Positions 49,147 to 58,065 of a stretch of DNA of 64,000 bases are shown here, in pieces. Below the pieces are notes generated by a model that was not told the origin of the DNA, did not search any database, and worked only from the letters and a program-made list of their open reading frames with translations. The position numbers and the translations under genes were made by a program. Numbering within the stretch: position 1 is the stretch's first letter; every line of letters begins with the position of its first letter. Source of the stretch: Streptacidiphilus sp041262525 (GTDB lineage: Bacteria > Actinomycetota > Actinomycetes > Streptomycetales > Streptomycetaceae); NCBI RefSeq assembly GCF_041262525.1, contig NZ_JBGCCK010000015.1, forward strand, positions 1-64,000. The letters run 5' to 3'.

Positions 49147-50132
49147 AAGCAGCCGTCATCAGTTCGCCTGGTGTGGTGGGCGTCGAGACCGTCGACGATC
49201 CCACGCCCGGCCGCGGCGAGGTGGTGGTCAAGGTCGCCGCCGTCGGGCTGTGCGGCACCGACCTGCACATCCTGCAGGGCGAGTTCGCGCCCACCTTGCC
49301 CATCGTCCCGGGCCATGAGTTCGCCGGGGAGGTCGTCGCGCTGGGCGCCGACGTCCGCGACGTGGCGCTCGGCGACCGCGTCGCGGTCGACCCCTCGTTG
49401 TACTGCCACGAATGCCACTACTGCCGCCTCGGGAGGGACAACCTCTGCGAGCGCTACGCCGCGATCGGTGTCACCCACCCGGGCGGAGCGGCGGAGTTCG
49501 CCGTCGCCCCGGCCGCCAACTGCGTCCGGCTGCCCGTCCACGTCCGCACCGAGGACGCGGCGCTCATCGAGCCGCTCTCCTGCGCGGTGCGCGGCTACGA
49601 CGTGCTGCGCACCACGCTGGCCAGCAGCGTGCTGATCTACGGGTCCGGCACGATGGGGCTGATGATGCTCGAGCTCGCCAAGCGCACCGGGGCGGCTGCT
49701 GTCGACATCGTCGATATCAACCCCGAACGGCTGGCCACGGCACGCCTGTTGGGCTGCGACCACGCCGTCACCTCCGCCGGCGAGATCACCCGGGCGCGGG
49801 GTTGGGACGTGGTCATCGACGCGACCGGCAACGAGCAGGCGATCCAGGACGCCCTGGGTCGGGTCGGCAAGGGCGGCACGTTTCTGCAGTTCGGCGTGGC
49901 CGACTACGCGGCCCGCGCGACGGTAGAGCCGTACCGGATCTACAACCAGGAGATCACCATCACCGGCTCGATGGCGGTGCTGCACAGCTTCGAGCGGGCG
50001 GCGGACCTCTTCGCCACCGGTCTCCTCGACCCGGACGTCTTCGTCAGCGACCGCCTCCCGCTGGCCGACTACCCGGCGGCGCTGGAGCAGTTCAAGGCCG
50101 GCAAGGGCCGGAAGATCCTTGTCACGCCTTGA
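49143..50132 (+). CDS. Zinc-dependent medium-chain polyol dehydrogenase
   Basis: 329 aa, GTG start in a 4-bp overlap with the permease gene. Catalytic zinc ligands: Cys in GLCGTDLHIL and His-Glu in PGHEFAGEV. The structural zinc cysteines CHECHYCRLGRDNLC are all present. The NAD-binding Rossmann motif is LIYGSGTMGLMMLE with the acidic VDIVDINPERL (an NAD-preferring Asp). It fits the sorbitol/arabitol/mannitol dehydrogenase group and would oxidise the imported polyol to a ketose for the PfkB kinase downstream. Confidence 0.9.
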   Translation: MKAAVISSPGVVGVETVDDPTPGRGEVVVKVAAVGLCGTDLHILQGEFAPTLPIVPGHEFAGEVVALGADVRDVALGDRVAVDPSLYCHECHYCRLGRDNLCERYAAIGVTHPGGAAEFAVAPAANCVRLPVHVRTEDAALIEPLSCAVRGYDVLRTTLASSVLIYGSGTMGLMMLELAKRTGAAAVDIVDINPERLATARLLGCDHAVTSAGEITRARGWDVVIDATGNEQAIQDALGRVGKGGTFLQFGVADYAARATVEPYRIYNQEITITGSMAVLHSFERAADLFATGLLDPDVFVSDRLPLADYPAALEQFKAGKGRKILVTP

Positions 50133-50191
50133 GACGACACAGCCTAGAGACGACACGGCCTGAGATGACGCAGCCTGAGATGACGCAGCGT
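50131..50191 (+). repeat. Four imperfect 15-bp tandem repeats at a gene junction
   Basis: GAGACGACACAGCCT(A), GAGACGACACGGCCT, GAGATGACGCAGCCT and GAGATGACGCAGCGT follow each other (50131-50191), starting at the dehydrogenase stop and running to the ribosome site of the kinase gene. They contain in-frame ATGs of the kinase frame and may result from replication slippage. Confidence 0.85.
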
Positions 50192-50203
50192 GAGGAACTC
50201 GGC

Positions 50204-51151
50204 ATGGAGCAGCCCACTCTGGTCGTCGGCGAGGCGCTCACCGACATTCTGTCCGGCCCCGGCGTCCGCCGCCACGCCGTTCCCGGGGGCAGCCCGGCGA
50301 ACGTGGCCCTGGGGCTGGCCAGGCTCGGCCACCCGGTGCAGCTGGCCACCCGCGTGGGACGTGACGGCTTCGGTCGGCGGCTGCGGGAGCACCTCGGCGA
50401 GAGCGGAGTCGCGCTGACGGCGGGATCCGTGGTGGACGCCGCCACGTCCACCGCCACCGCGAGCATCGCGGCCGACGGCTCGGCCGACTACCGGTTCGAG
50501 ATCGTCTGGGAGCTGCCGTCCTCGACCGTCTACCTCGCCCGTGTGGGCGCCCTCGCGCACCTGCACACCGGGTCGCTCGCCGCGACGCTCGCCCCCGGCG
50601 CCGCCGGGGTGCTCGCTGTCGTCGACGCGGCACGCACGAGGGCCACCGTCTCCTACGATCCGAACCTCAGGCCCGCTCTGCTGGGAGCGCCCAGCCACGA
50701 GCGGCCACGGGTGGAGCGGTTCGTGGCCGCAGCCGACGTGGTGAAGGCGAGCGCCGAGGATCTCGGGTGGCTCTGTCCTGGCGAGAACGTCGAGGCGGTG
50801 GCCGCCGGCTGGGCCCGGAGCGGCCCCAGCCTGGTCGTCCTCACCTGGGGAGCGGACGGCGCACAGGCGTTCTGGCCGCACGGGAGCCTCCCGGTGCCGG
50901 CGGTTCCGGTCAGGGTCGCCGACACGGTGGGCGCAGGCGACGCGTTCATGTCCGGGCTGATCAGCGGGCTGCTCCGGGCCGGGCTGCTCGGCCCGGAGCG
51001 GCCCGCCCGCGCCCGGCTCCGCGAGGCGACCGGCACCGACCGGCTCGCACCGGCGGTCGTGGACGCGCTGCTCCTCGCGAGCCGCAGTGCCGCGATCACC
51101 TGCACCCGGCCGGGTGCCGACCCGCCGACGGCGGCCGAACTCCTCGGCTGA
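50204..51151 (+). CDS. PfkB-family carbohydrate kinase (fructokinase-like)
   Basis: 315 aa from ATG 50204 (TGAGGAAC upstream; an ATG at 50165 within the tandem repeats would add 13 residues). PfkB signatures: VPGGSPANVALGLARLGHPV near the N-terminus, and DTVGAGDAFMSGLISGLL with the catalytic Asp near residue 247. It is expected to phosphorylate the ketose made by the dehydrogenase (fructose to fructose 6-phosphate if the substrate is mannitol or sorbitol). Last gene of the polyol operon. Confidence 0.9.
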   Translation: MEQPTLVVGEALTDILSGPGVRRHAVPGGSPANVALGLARLGHPVQLATRVGRDGFGRRLREHLGESGVALTAGSVVDAATSTATASIAADGSADYRFEIVWELPSSTVYLARVGALAHLHTGSLAATLAPGAAGVLAVVDAARTRATVSYDPNLRPALLGAPSHERPRVERFVAAADVVKASAEDLGWLCPGENVEAVAAGWARSGPSLVVLTWGADGAQAFWPHGSLPVPAVPVRVADTVGAGDAFMSGLISGLLRAGLLGPERPARARLREATGTDRLAPAVVDALLLASRSAAITCTRPGADPPTAAELLG

Positions 51152-51209
51152 CTCACCGGGGGATGCGCGCCGTCCGGACTTCTGACCACGCTGTTCGTCG
51201 GGAAGGGCC

Positions 51210-54170
51210 ATGGCAGACACGACACGACACCGGTTCCTCCGCGGGGACAGCGGGCACAACAGCCACAGCGGGCACGCGGTCATGGACAGCGGCCGCCTTC
51301 GGGTCGAGACCCTGGGACCCCTGCGTGCGTGCGTGGGGGAGCGGGAGGTCGTCCTCGGCCCGCCGAAGCAGCGCGCGGTCTTCGCCGTTCTCGCCCTGCG
51401 CGCCGACAGCATCGTCTCGCGCGACGATCTGATCGACTGCGTCTGGGGCGAGTCCGCTCCCGCCACCGCGGCGGGCAGCCTGCACACCTACGTATCCGGA
51501 CTGCGACGAGCCCTCGCCGGTCCGGGCGGGCAGCTCACCAGCTCGGGACCGGGCTACGTGCTCCATCTCGACCGCGAACAGCTCGACGTGGGAGTGGTGG
51601 AGGCGCTGACGGCTCGGGCCCGGACCAGCCGGACCCGGCGCGACCAGGCTGCCGCGGTCACCGCACTCGATGAGGCGCTGGCCTGCTGGCGACCGGGGTC
51701 CGCGCTCGGCGGCCTGCCCGGCCCGTTCGCCGCCGATCATCGGACCTGGGCGTCGGAGCTGCGGTTCCGGCTGATGCTGGAACGCGCCGAGCTGCTCCTG
51801 GAGCTGGACCAGCCGAGCGATGTGGCCGACCAGCTGCGGGGGGTCGTCCGGGACAACCCCTATCACGAGCGGCTGCGGGCCGTGCTGATGAGGGCGTTGC
51901 ACCGAAGCGGGCAGACCGCGGTCGCGCTGGCGCACTACCACGACCTGCGGAAGCTGCTCGCCGACGATCTCGGCATCGACCCCTCCGCCGACTCGCAGGC
52001 CCTGTACTCGGAGATCCTGGCCGACAACGCCGACCCCCGCACGGCCCTGGCCGGGCCCGCGGCCCTCGCAGCGGTCGCCGGGCCGGTCCGACCGGCTCAA
52101 CTGCCGCGTGGCGTCGGCTGCTTCGTGGGTCGCGTGCCCGCTGTCCGGCAGCTGCTGGACGCGGCGCGCACCGCGTCGGACGGCGACGAGAGCGAAGCGA
52201 CCTGCCCGCAGATCGCGATGGTCGTCGGAGTCGGCGGGGTCGGCAAGACCGCACTGGCCGTGCACTGCGCGCATCTGCTGGCCGCCGCGTACCCCGACGG
52301 CCAGCTGTACCTGAACCTTCGCGGCTTCGACCCCCGGCACCCGGCGAGCTCCCCCACGGACGCCCTGCACCACCTGCTCAGCTCGGTGCACGCGGGGACG
52401 ATCCCGGCCGACCAGCAGGAGCGGGTCGCCCTGTGGCGCAGCATCGTCAGGGACAGGAAGCTGCTCATCGTGCTGGACAACGCCGAGTCCGCGGACCAGG
52501 TCGAGGACCTGCTCCCTGGCGGCGGCCCCTCCTTCACCGTCGTGACCAGCCGCAACCGGCTCAGCGGCCTCGCGGTCCGGTACTCCGCCCGCCGGGTGAC
52601 CGTGACTCCGTTCTCAGCCGAGGAGTCGCTGGAGCTGCTCTCCCACTCGATCGGGGGCGCCAGGGTCGGCGCCGAGCCATCGGCGGCGCGGCGCCTCGCC
52701 GACCTGTGCGACCATCTGCCGCTGGCACTGCGGATCGCCTCGGAGCAGGTGACCGCAGGGCCCCGATCGAGGATCGCGGACCTCGTCGCCGACCTGGAGG
52801 ACGTGCGGCGTCGGCTCGACGCCCTGGAGATCCCGGACGACGAGCTGTCCTCCATGAGGGGCGTGCTCTCCTGGTCCTATGCCAGGCTCGACGCCGCTGC
52901 GGCCCACGGGTTCCGCATGCTCGGGCTGTTCCCGGGCGTCGGCATCCGCATGGAGGTGGCCGCCGAGCTGCTGGACGTCCCGCCGTCGGCGGCGGCCGCC
53001 GTGCTGCGGAGCCTGGCCGCCCAGCATCTGGTGGCGGCGGACGGCGGCGGCTACCGGATGCACGATCTCACCCGTCTCTACGCCGAGGAGGTCTCCCGCA
53101 CCGGCGAGGCGGCCGAGTCCTGTCGACAGGCCCTGGAGCGGGTGGTCCGGTGGTATGTGAGGACCCTGGCACAGGGCTTGGTGTCCGGCGGTGCCGAACT
53201 CCCGTTCGCCCTCGCTTCCGAGGCCCTCTGCGAGCCGTTACCTGTCGAGGAGCGGAAGGACCTCGTGGGCTGGTGCGCGCGAGAGTGGGACAACATCGCC
53301 CCCCTGGTGCGCCGGGCACAGCGGATCGGCTGCCACGAGCAGGCGTGGCAGCTGGCCTACCTGCTCTTCGACTACTTCCACGCGGCCGGGCGGGCCGGGG
53401 AATGGGTCGACGTGCTACGGATCGGACTGCGCAGCGCCGAGCTGACCGAGAACCGCCACGCCCAGGCGGTCCTGCTCGACCACCTGAGCGTGGCGCACTC
53501 CCGCCTCGGACAGCAGGGTGCCGCGCTGCAGCAGCTTCGGCGCGGCCTGGGGCTGGCTGAAGCCCTCGGCGACGACGTCCTGCGCGCCGGCCTGCTGGGC
53601 AGTCTGGCTGCCACGCTCCGGGCGACCGAGGACCACGCGGCGGCCCTGCGCCACGCCAGGGAGGCGCTGGTGCTGGCCCGCCGCATCGGGTCGGCCCACC
53701 AGGAAGCACGAAGCCGCGGCGTCCTGTGCGACCTGCACGTCGAACTCGGCGAGTTCGAGGAGTCCTTGCGGCACGCGCAGGCCGGCCTCGCGGCGGCCCG
53801 CCGCTGCCGGAACCCGCGCCTCGAAGCCGACCTCCTGGTCAGCCTGGCCGTGTCGGAGCACGGGCTCGGCCACCCCGAGCGGGCCGTGCGCTACTTCCGG
53901 CTGGCGCTGTCGCTGTGCGCGTCCAGCGGCGACCACTATCACGAGGCCCTGGCGCTCTTCGGTCTCGCCGTGGTGCACCGCAGGCGTTCGGCCCGGCAGC
54001 GGGCTCACGCGCTGGCGACCCGAGCGCTGCTGCGGTTGAAGGAACTGGACGCCGAGGAGGCCGCCGACGTCACGGATTTCCTCCGCGCTCTCGACGCCGA
54101 CCCCCGTCCGGCTGCCCCGCCGGTCGCGTCGGAATCGGTCGCATCGGAATCGGTGCGGCGCGTCGGGTAG
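51210..54170 (+). CDS. SARP-family regulator with NB-ARC and TPR domains (AfsR-like)
   Basis: 986 aa from ATG 51210 (a second ATG at 51282 is possible). Order: OmpR-type winged helix (about 30-115, VVLGPPKQRAVFAVLALRAD; LHTYVSGLRRALA), bacterial transcriptional activation domain (about 120-270), NB-ARC ATPase with Walker A GVGGVGKTALAVH (about 335), KLLIVLDNAESAD (Walker B), the helical DLCDHLPLALRIA motif, then TPR repeats (about 740-960). It is a large STAND regulator of secondary metabolism or development. It lies 58 bp after the kinase gene. Its last 101 bp are antisense to the convergent LuxR gene, and its C-terminus repeats VASES. Confidence 0.92.
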   Translation: MADTTRHRFLRGDSGHNSHSGHAVMDSGRLRVETLGPLRACVGEREVVLGPPKQRAVFAVLALRADSIVSRDDLIDCVWGESAPATAAGSLHTYVSGLRRALAGPGGQLTSSGPGYVLHLDREQLDVGVVEALTARARTSRTRRDQAAAVTALDEALACWRPGSALGGLPGPFAADHRTWASELRFRLMLERAELLLELDQPSDVADQLRGVVRDNPYHERLRAVLMRALHRSGQTAVALAHYHDLRKLLADDLGIDPSADSQALYSEILADNADPRTALAGPAALAAVAGPVRPAQLPRGVGCFVGRVPAVRQLLDAARTASDGDESEATCPQIAMVVGVGGVGKTALAVHCAHLLAAAYPDGQLYLNLRGFDPRHPASSPTDALHHLLSSVHAGTIPADQQERVALWRSIVRDRKLLIVLDNAESADQVEDLLPGGGPSFTVVTSRNRLSGLAVRYSARRVTVTPFSAEESLELLSHSIGGARVGAEPSAARRLADLCDHLPLALRIASEQVTAGPRSRIADLVADLEDVRRRLDALEIPDDELSSMRGVLSWSYARLDAAAAHGFRMLGLFPGVGIRMEVAAELLDVPPSAAAAVLRSLAAQHLVAADGGGYRMHDLTRLYAEEVSRTGEAAESCRQALERVVRWYVRTLAQGLVSGGAELPFALASEALCEPLPVEERKDLVGWCAREWDNIAPLVRRAQRIGCHEQAWQLAYLLFDYFHAAGRAGEWVDVLRIGLRSAELTENRHAQAVLLDHLSVAHSRLGQQGAALQQLRRGLGLAEALGDDVLRAGLLGSLAATLRATEDHAAALRHAREALVLARRIGSAHQEARSRGVLCDLHVELGEFEESLRHAQAGLAAARRCRNPRLEADLLVSLAVSEHGLGHPERAVRYFRLALSLCASSGDHYHEALALFGLAVVHRRRSARQRAHALATRALLRLKELDAEEAADVTDFLRALDADPRPAAPPVASESVASESVRRVG

Positions 54171-54717
54171 TCCCGCCGGCCTGCTGACGCTGCCAGATCA
54201 ACACCGCCTCGACCCGGCTGCTCGCCCCCAGCGACCGGAAGATCCGGTTGATGTGGTTCTTCACGGTCTTCTCGCTGACCTGCAGCCGCAGCGCGATCTC
54301 AGCGTTTCGCACGCCCAAGGACACCAGCGCCATCACCTCGTGCTGACGCTGCGACAGCACGACCACCGGAGCGTCCGTGTCGACGTTGTTGCCGGCGTCG
54401 GCTCCGGGAAGCGCCGCCGGGGACGAGTGGCCCGCCGGGACCGCGCGCGGCGCCCTCGGGCCGTCGGCGACCGCGACCACGCTCAGCCGGTACTCCGCGC
54501 ACAGGCGGCGCGGTGCCGAGGTGACGGCCGCGGGACCCGCGGTCGCCGCACCGGCCGCCGGCCTGACGGCGACTTCGACGTAGGGCAGGCTGACGATCTC
54601 CACGGCCAGGTTCCTGCCGGCGAACGCCTGCCGGATCTGGGCCAGGATGTCGGGGCTGGTGATGGCGATCCGCACGCGGCTGGGACTGCTCGGTTCGGAC
54701 GCGGCGACGAGTGTCAT
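54070..54717 (-). CDS. LuxR-type DNA-binding protein at the end of the T7SS operon
   Basis: 215 aa. A C-terminal LuxR/GerE helix-turn-helix lies at about residues 120-180 (LSQRQHEVMALVSLGVRNAE; LQVSEKTVKNHINRIFRSLG). The N-terminal part (IAITSPDILAQIRQAFAGRN...VEIVSLPYVEVAV) looks like a truncated receiver-like or unrelated sensor domain without the phosphorylation aspartates that I would expect. It is the last gene of the leftward T7SS gene run (24 bp after its neighbour). Its final 101 bp overlap the SARP gene in antisense. Confidence 0.85.
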   Translation of the reverse strand: MTLVAASEPSSPSRVRIAITSPDILAQIRQAFAGRNLAVEIVSLPYVEVAVRPAAGAATAGPAAVTSAPRRLCAEYRLSVVAVADGPRAPRAVPAGHSSPAALPGADAGNNVDTDAPVVVLSQRQHEVMALVSLGVRNAEIALRLQVSEKTVKNHINRIFRSLGASSRVEAVLIWQRQQAGGTTRRAAPIPMRPIPTRPAGQPDGGRRRERGGNP

Positions 54718-54741
54718 ACGCCCAGCGTGGCGGGGTGGGCT

Positions 54742-55478
54742 TCAGAGGTTCTTCACGTTCGGTTCAGACGGAGTTGGGCCAGCACTCGGCACCACGCCCG
54801 CAGTCGACACCTCGCCCGAGGCGGCCAGCTCGGCCAGCCCCGCGAGCACCTCGTCCTCGGTGGGGACGTCGACGCGGTCGGCCCAGCGCAGCGTGGCCAC
54901 GATCATGTCGAAGAGCAGGACGACCGCCTTCACGGGCTCGGCGTCGACATCGCCGTCGGTCAGGACGGTGAAGGTCAGCAGTCCCCACACACCGGGCGCG
55001 TCCGGATGGGACACGTAGTACGAGACCCGCCGTGACGGCGCCTTGCGCCCGACCCGGCTGCTGTCGATGACCGAGGCCACCCGCACCGCCGGTGCTCCGC
55101 CGATCTCCAGGTAACTCCCGTCCGCTCCCGCGTCGGAGAGGATGGAGGCCAGCAGCGCTTCCGGGTCCTCGGGGCCGGTGGCCTCGCCTTCGCCGTCGGC
55201 TTCCAGGACCGTCACCAGCATCGATCCGGGCAGCCGGACGCCGTTGAAATCCTGGAGGGGCAGCAGGACCGAGCGAGCGCCCTGCCGTGACGCCTCGTCC
55301 GTCGCCTCGGTGAGCTCCTTGCGCAGCATCCGGCGCCACGGACCCGCCTTGTCCCGCGGCAGGGAGTCCGGCAGGTGATGGCGGATCACGTCCTCGACGA
55401 TCCTGCGGCGCAGCGCGGTCGTGTCCGCCGTGGTCGGAATCTGCATCCAGCCGTCCGGGACGACGAGCTCGAAGTCGA

Positions 55479-55482
<4 letters not shown>
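54742..55482 (-). CDS. T7SS-linked protein of unknown function, 246 aa
   Basis: GTG start at 55482 overlaps the upstream stop by 4 bp (GTGA) behind GGAGGG; reading further upstream gives only repeat-derived sequence. There is no signal peptide or membrane helix. Notable stretches are FELVVPDGWMQIPTTADTTA, LPLQDFNGVRLPGSMLVTVL and RRVSYYVSHPDAPGVWGLLT. The sequence suggests an alpha/beta soluble protein, perhaps an EspG-like chaperone analogue, but I do not recognise the family. Operon position argues for a T7SS role. Confidence 0.75.
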
Positions 55483-56267
<785 letters not shown>

Positions 56268-56281
56268 CGTCTCTCCCGTGC

Positions 56282-57766
56282 TCACGCGGTGACCTGGCCC
56301 GGCGGGTTGACCGCGGGGATCCAGCCCATCAGGCGCCCGCCGGTGTAGACGAATCCGGCCCCCACGCCGAAGGCTCCGTTGATGCCGCCCCAGACGAACC
56401 AGAGCGGCGAGATCTTCCCGAGGCCGGCCGCCCCCACGATGCCCGACAGATCGAGGGGGCCCTTCACCCCGGCGATGATGCTCGCGAAGTCCTTTCCGAA
56501 CTTCGCCGGATCGGTCAACAGCGTGCCCCACAGCTTCCCGACGTCCTGGAACTGGGTCCCGGCCGAGCCCCAGAAGCCGACCTCGGGGATGGTCCCGCCC
56601 GTCTTGCCGATCAGCCAATTGGTGGCCGGGTTGTTGAACCAGTCCGACAGGTTCTTCCAGTCGGCGGCCGCGTTCGGCGGCGGCGGCCCGGTCGGTTCGG
56701 GACGGATCGGCGGGACGGGCTTCCCGGTGATGGGCACGTTGCCCGGCCCGAACGGCCGGGAGTAGTTCGGAACGGGGCCGCCGGGGCGTGCGTTGCCCGG
56801 CCCGAACGGCCGGGAGAAGTTCGGAATGGTCGCGTTGCCGGGCGGCTTCAGCGGCACCAGTTCGATGCCGCCGGCCCCGCCTGGCCGTTCGGCGAGGGCG
56901 GTGGCCTTGGCGATGCTCGATATCCCCTTGCCCACGACCGAGACGATGGCGCCCAGACCGGCCATGCCGAGCCCGATCGCCCCCAGCACGACGTCCAGGA
57001 CGCTGCCCTTGCCGTCGTGGTAGAGAACGATGTTGGCGACCAGCGTGATGGCGCCGGCGACCACGCCGGCGATGACCAGGACGTCCACGCCGGGGATGAG
57101 GATCGCGAGTGCGCCGAGGATCATCCCGATGATGGCGAAGATCTGGCTGATCTTGGCCATCACGGCGTCGAGCTTGTCCTTGTAGGTGTCGGTCAGCCCG
57201 TCGTCGTACCTCCTGGCGCTGACCGCGTCGGCGAAGCGCTTGCCGGCCACGTTGAGCGCGTCCAGTGCGTTGTTGAGCCGGGTCTTGGCCGCGGCCATCG
57301 CCGCGTCCGCGTCGGAGTTGGCCTTGTTCTTGTCGGCGCCCTTCTGCTGCTCCTGCGGGGAGGTGGTGCCGTCCGGGTTCTTCTGCGCGTCCGGCATGGC
57401 CTGTGCCTTGGTCTGCTGGCCCTGGGCGCTCTCGGCGTCCGTCAGCGCACCGGCGGTCTCGCTGAGCCCCTGGTCCAGGTCGGGCTCGTACTTCCCGATC
57501 TCGTTGGCGACGTCGTGGTAGCGCACCGCGGCCTTGCTGAGGCGGTCTTTGAGGGAACCCGCGTCGGACTTCAGCCCCTCGACGTACTGGCCGGCCAGGC
57601 TGCCGCTGTTGGTGTCGACGATCTGTCCCAGCTTGGCGACCGCGTCGTCGATGGTGGTGGCGATGTGGCTGTACCGCTGCTGCGCCGCGCGCACCACGTC
57701 GGGGTCGGCGTAGACGGGGTCCGAGTCCAGCTCCAACGGCGACCAGTCGAGATTCCTGATGGACAT
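56282..57766 (-). CDS. Putative T7SS-secreted protein (WXG-like N-terminus)
   Basis: 494 aa. The N-terminal about 190 residues are helical and resemble the T7SS signal domain of actinobacterial large substrates (NLDWSPLELDSDPVYADPDV; SGSLAGQYVEGLKSDAGSLK; YHDVANEIGKYEPDLDQGLS). A hydrophobic part follows (about 213-290, IFAIIGMILGALAILIPGVD). Then comes a Pro/Gly-rich stretch with two SRPFGPGN repeats, and a glycine-rich C-terminus. No known toxin domain is visible. It lies 21 bp after the WXG100-like gene 57787-58065 and is probably its partner or cargo. Confidence 0.82.
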   Translation of the reverse strand: MSIRNLDWSPLELDSDPVYADPDVVRAAQQRYSHIATTIDDAVAKLGQIVDTNSGSLAGQYVEGLKSDAGSLKDRLSKAAVRYHDVANEIGKYEPDLDQGLSETAGALTDAESAQGQQTKAQAMPDAQKNPDGTTSPQEQQKGADKNKANSDADAAMAAAKTRLNNALDALNVAGKRFADAVSARRYDDGLTDTYKDKLDAVMAKISQIFAIIGMILGALAILIPGVDVLVIAGVVAGAITLVANIVLYHDGKGSVLDVVLGAIGLGMAGLGAIVSVVGKGISSIAKATALAERPGGAGGIELVPLKPPGNATIPNFSRPFGPGNARPGGPVPNYSRPFGPGNVPITGKPVPPIRPEPTGPPPPNAAADWKNLSDWFNNPATNWLIGKTGGTIPEVGFWGSAGTQFQDVGKLWGTLLTDPAKFGKDFASIIAGVKGPLDLSGIVGAAGLGKISPLWFVWGGINGAFGVGAGFVYTGGRLMGWIPAVNPPGQVTA

Positions 57767-57786
57767 TCAGTTCTCCTTGACCTTGG

Positions 57787-58065
57787 TCACCCGTTCTGGA
57801 AGGTGTTCATCAACTGCTGCTCGCCCTGTGACCACGACTCGTCGACCTTGGTCACCTTGTCGCGCAGGCTCTTCATGTCCTTGACCATCGCGTCGCGGTG
57901 GACGGTCCAGTTGTCGGCGAAGTCGCCCATCGAGAGATTGGCGTTGTGCTGTCCCCAGAGCCCTTTGTCGTCGTTCTGGAAGTCCAACGCCCCCTCGAAC
58001 TGGCCGATCAGCTCGTTGAGGTCGCTGACCAGGGTCTGGAGGTCCTTCACCACGAGGTCTGCCAT
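57787..58065 (-). CDS. WXG100-like small T7SS protein 1
   Basis: 92 aa, the size of EsxA/EsxB proteins, forming a predicted helical hairpin (LVVKDLQTLVSDLNELIGQF; then AMVKDMKSLRDKVTKVDESW). The turn region has GLWGQHNANLSM, not a clean W-x-G. Its ATG shares one base with the EccC stop (TGATG), giving tight translational coupling. As a secreted dimer partner it would pair with the 99-aa protein upstream of EccC. Confidence 0.87.
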   Translation of the reverse strand: MADLVVKDLQTLVSDLNELIGQFEGALDFQNDDKGLWGQHNANLSMGDFADNWTVHRDAMVKDMKSLRDKVTKVDESWSQGEQQLMNTFQNG

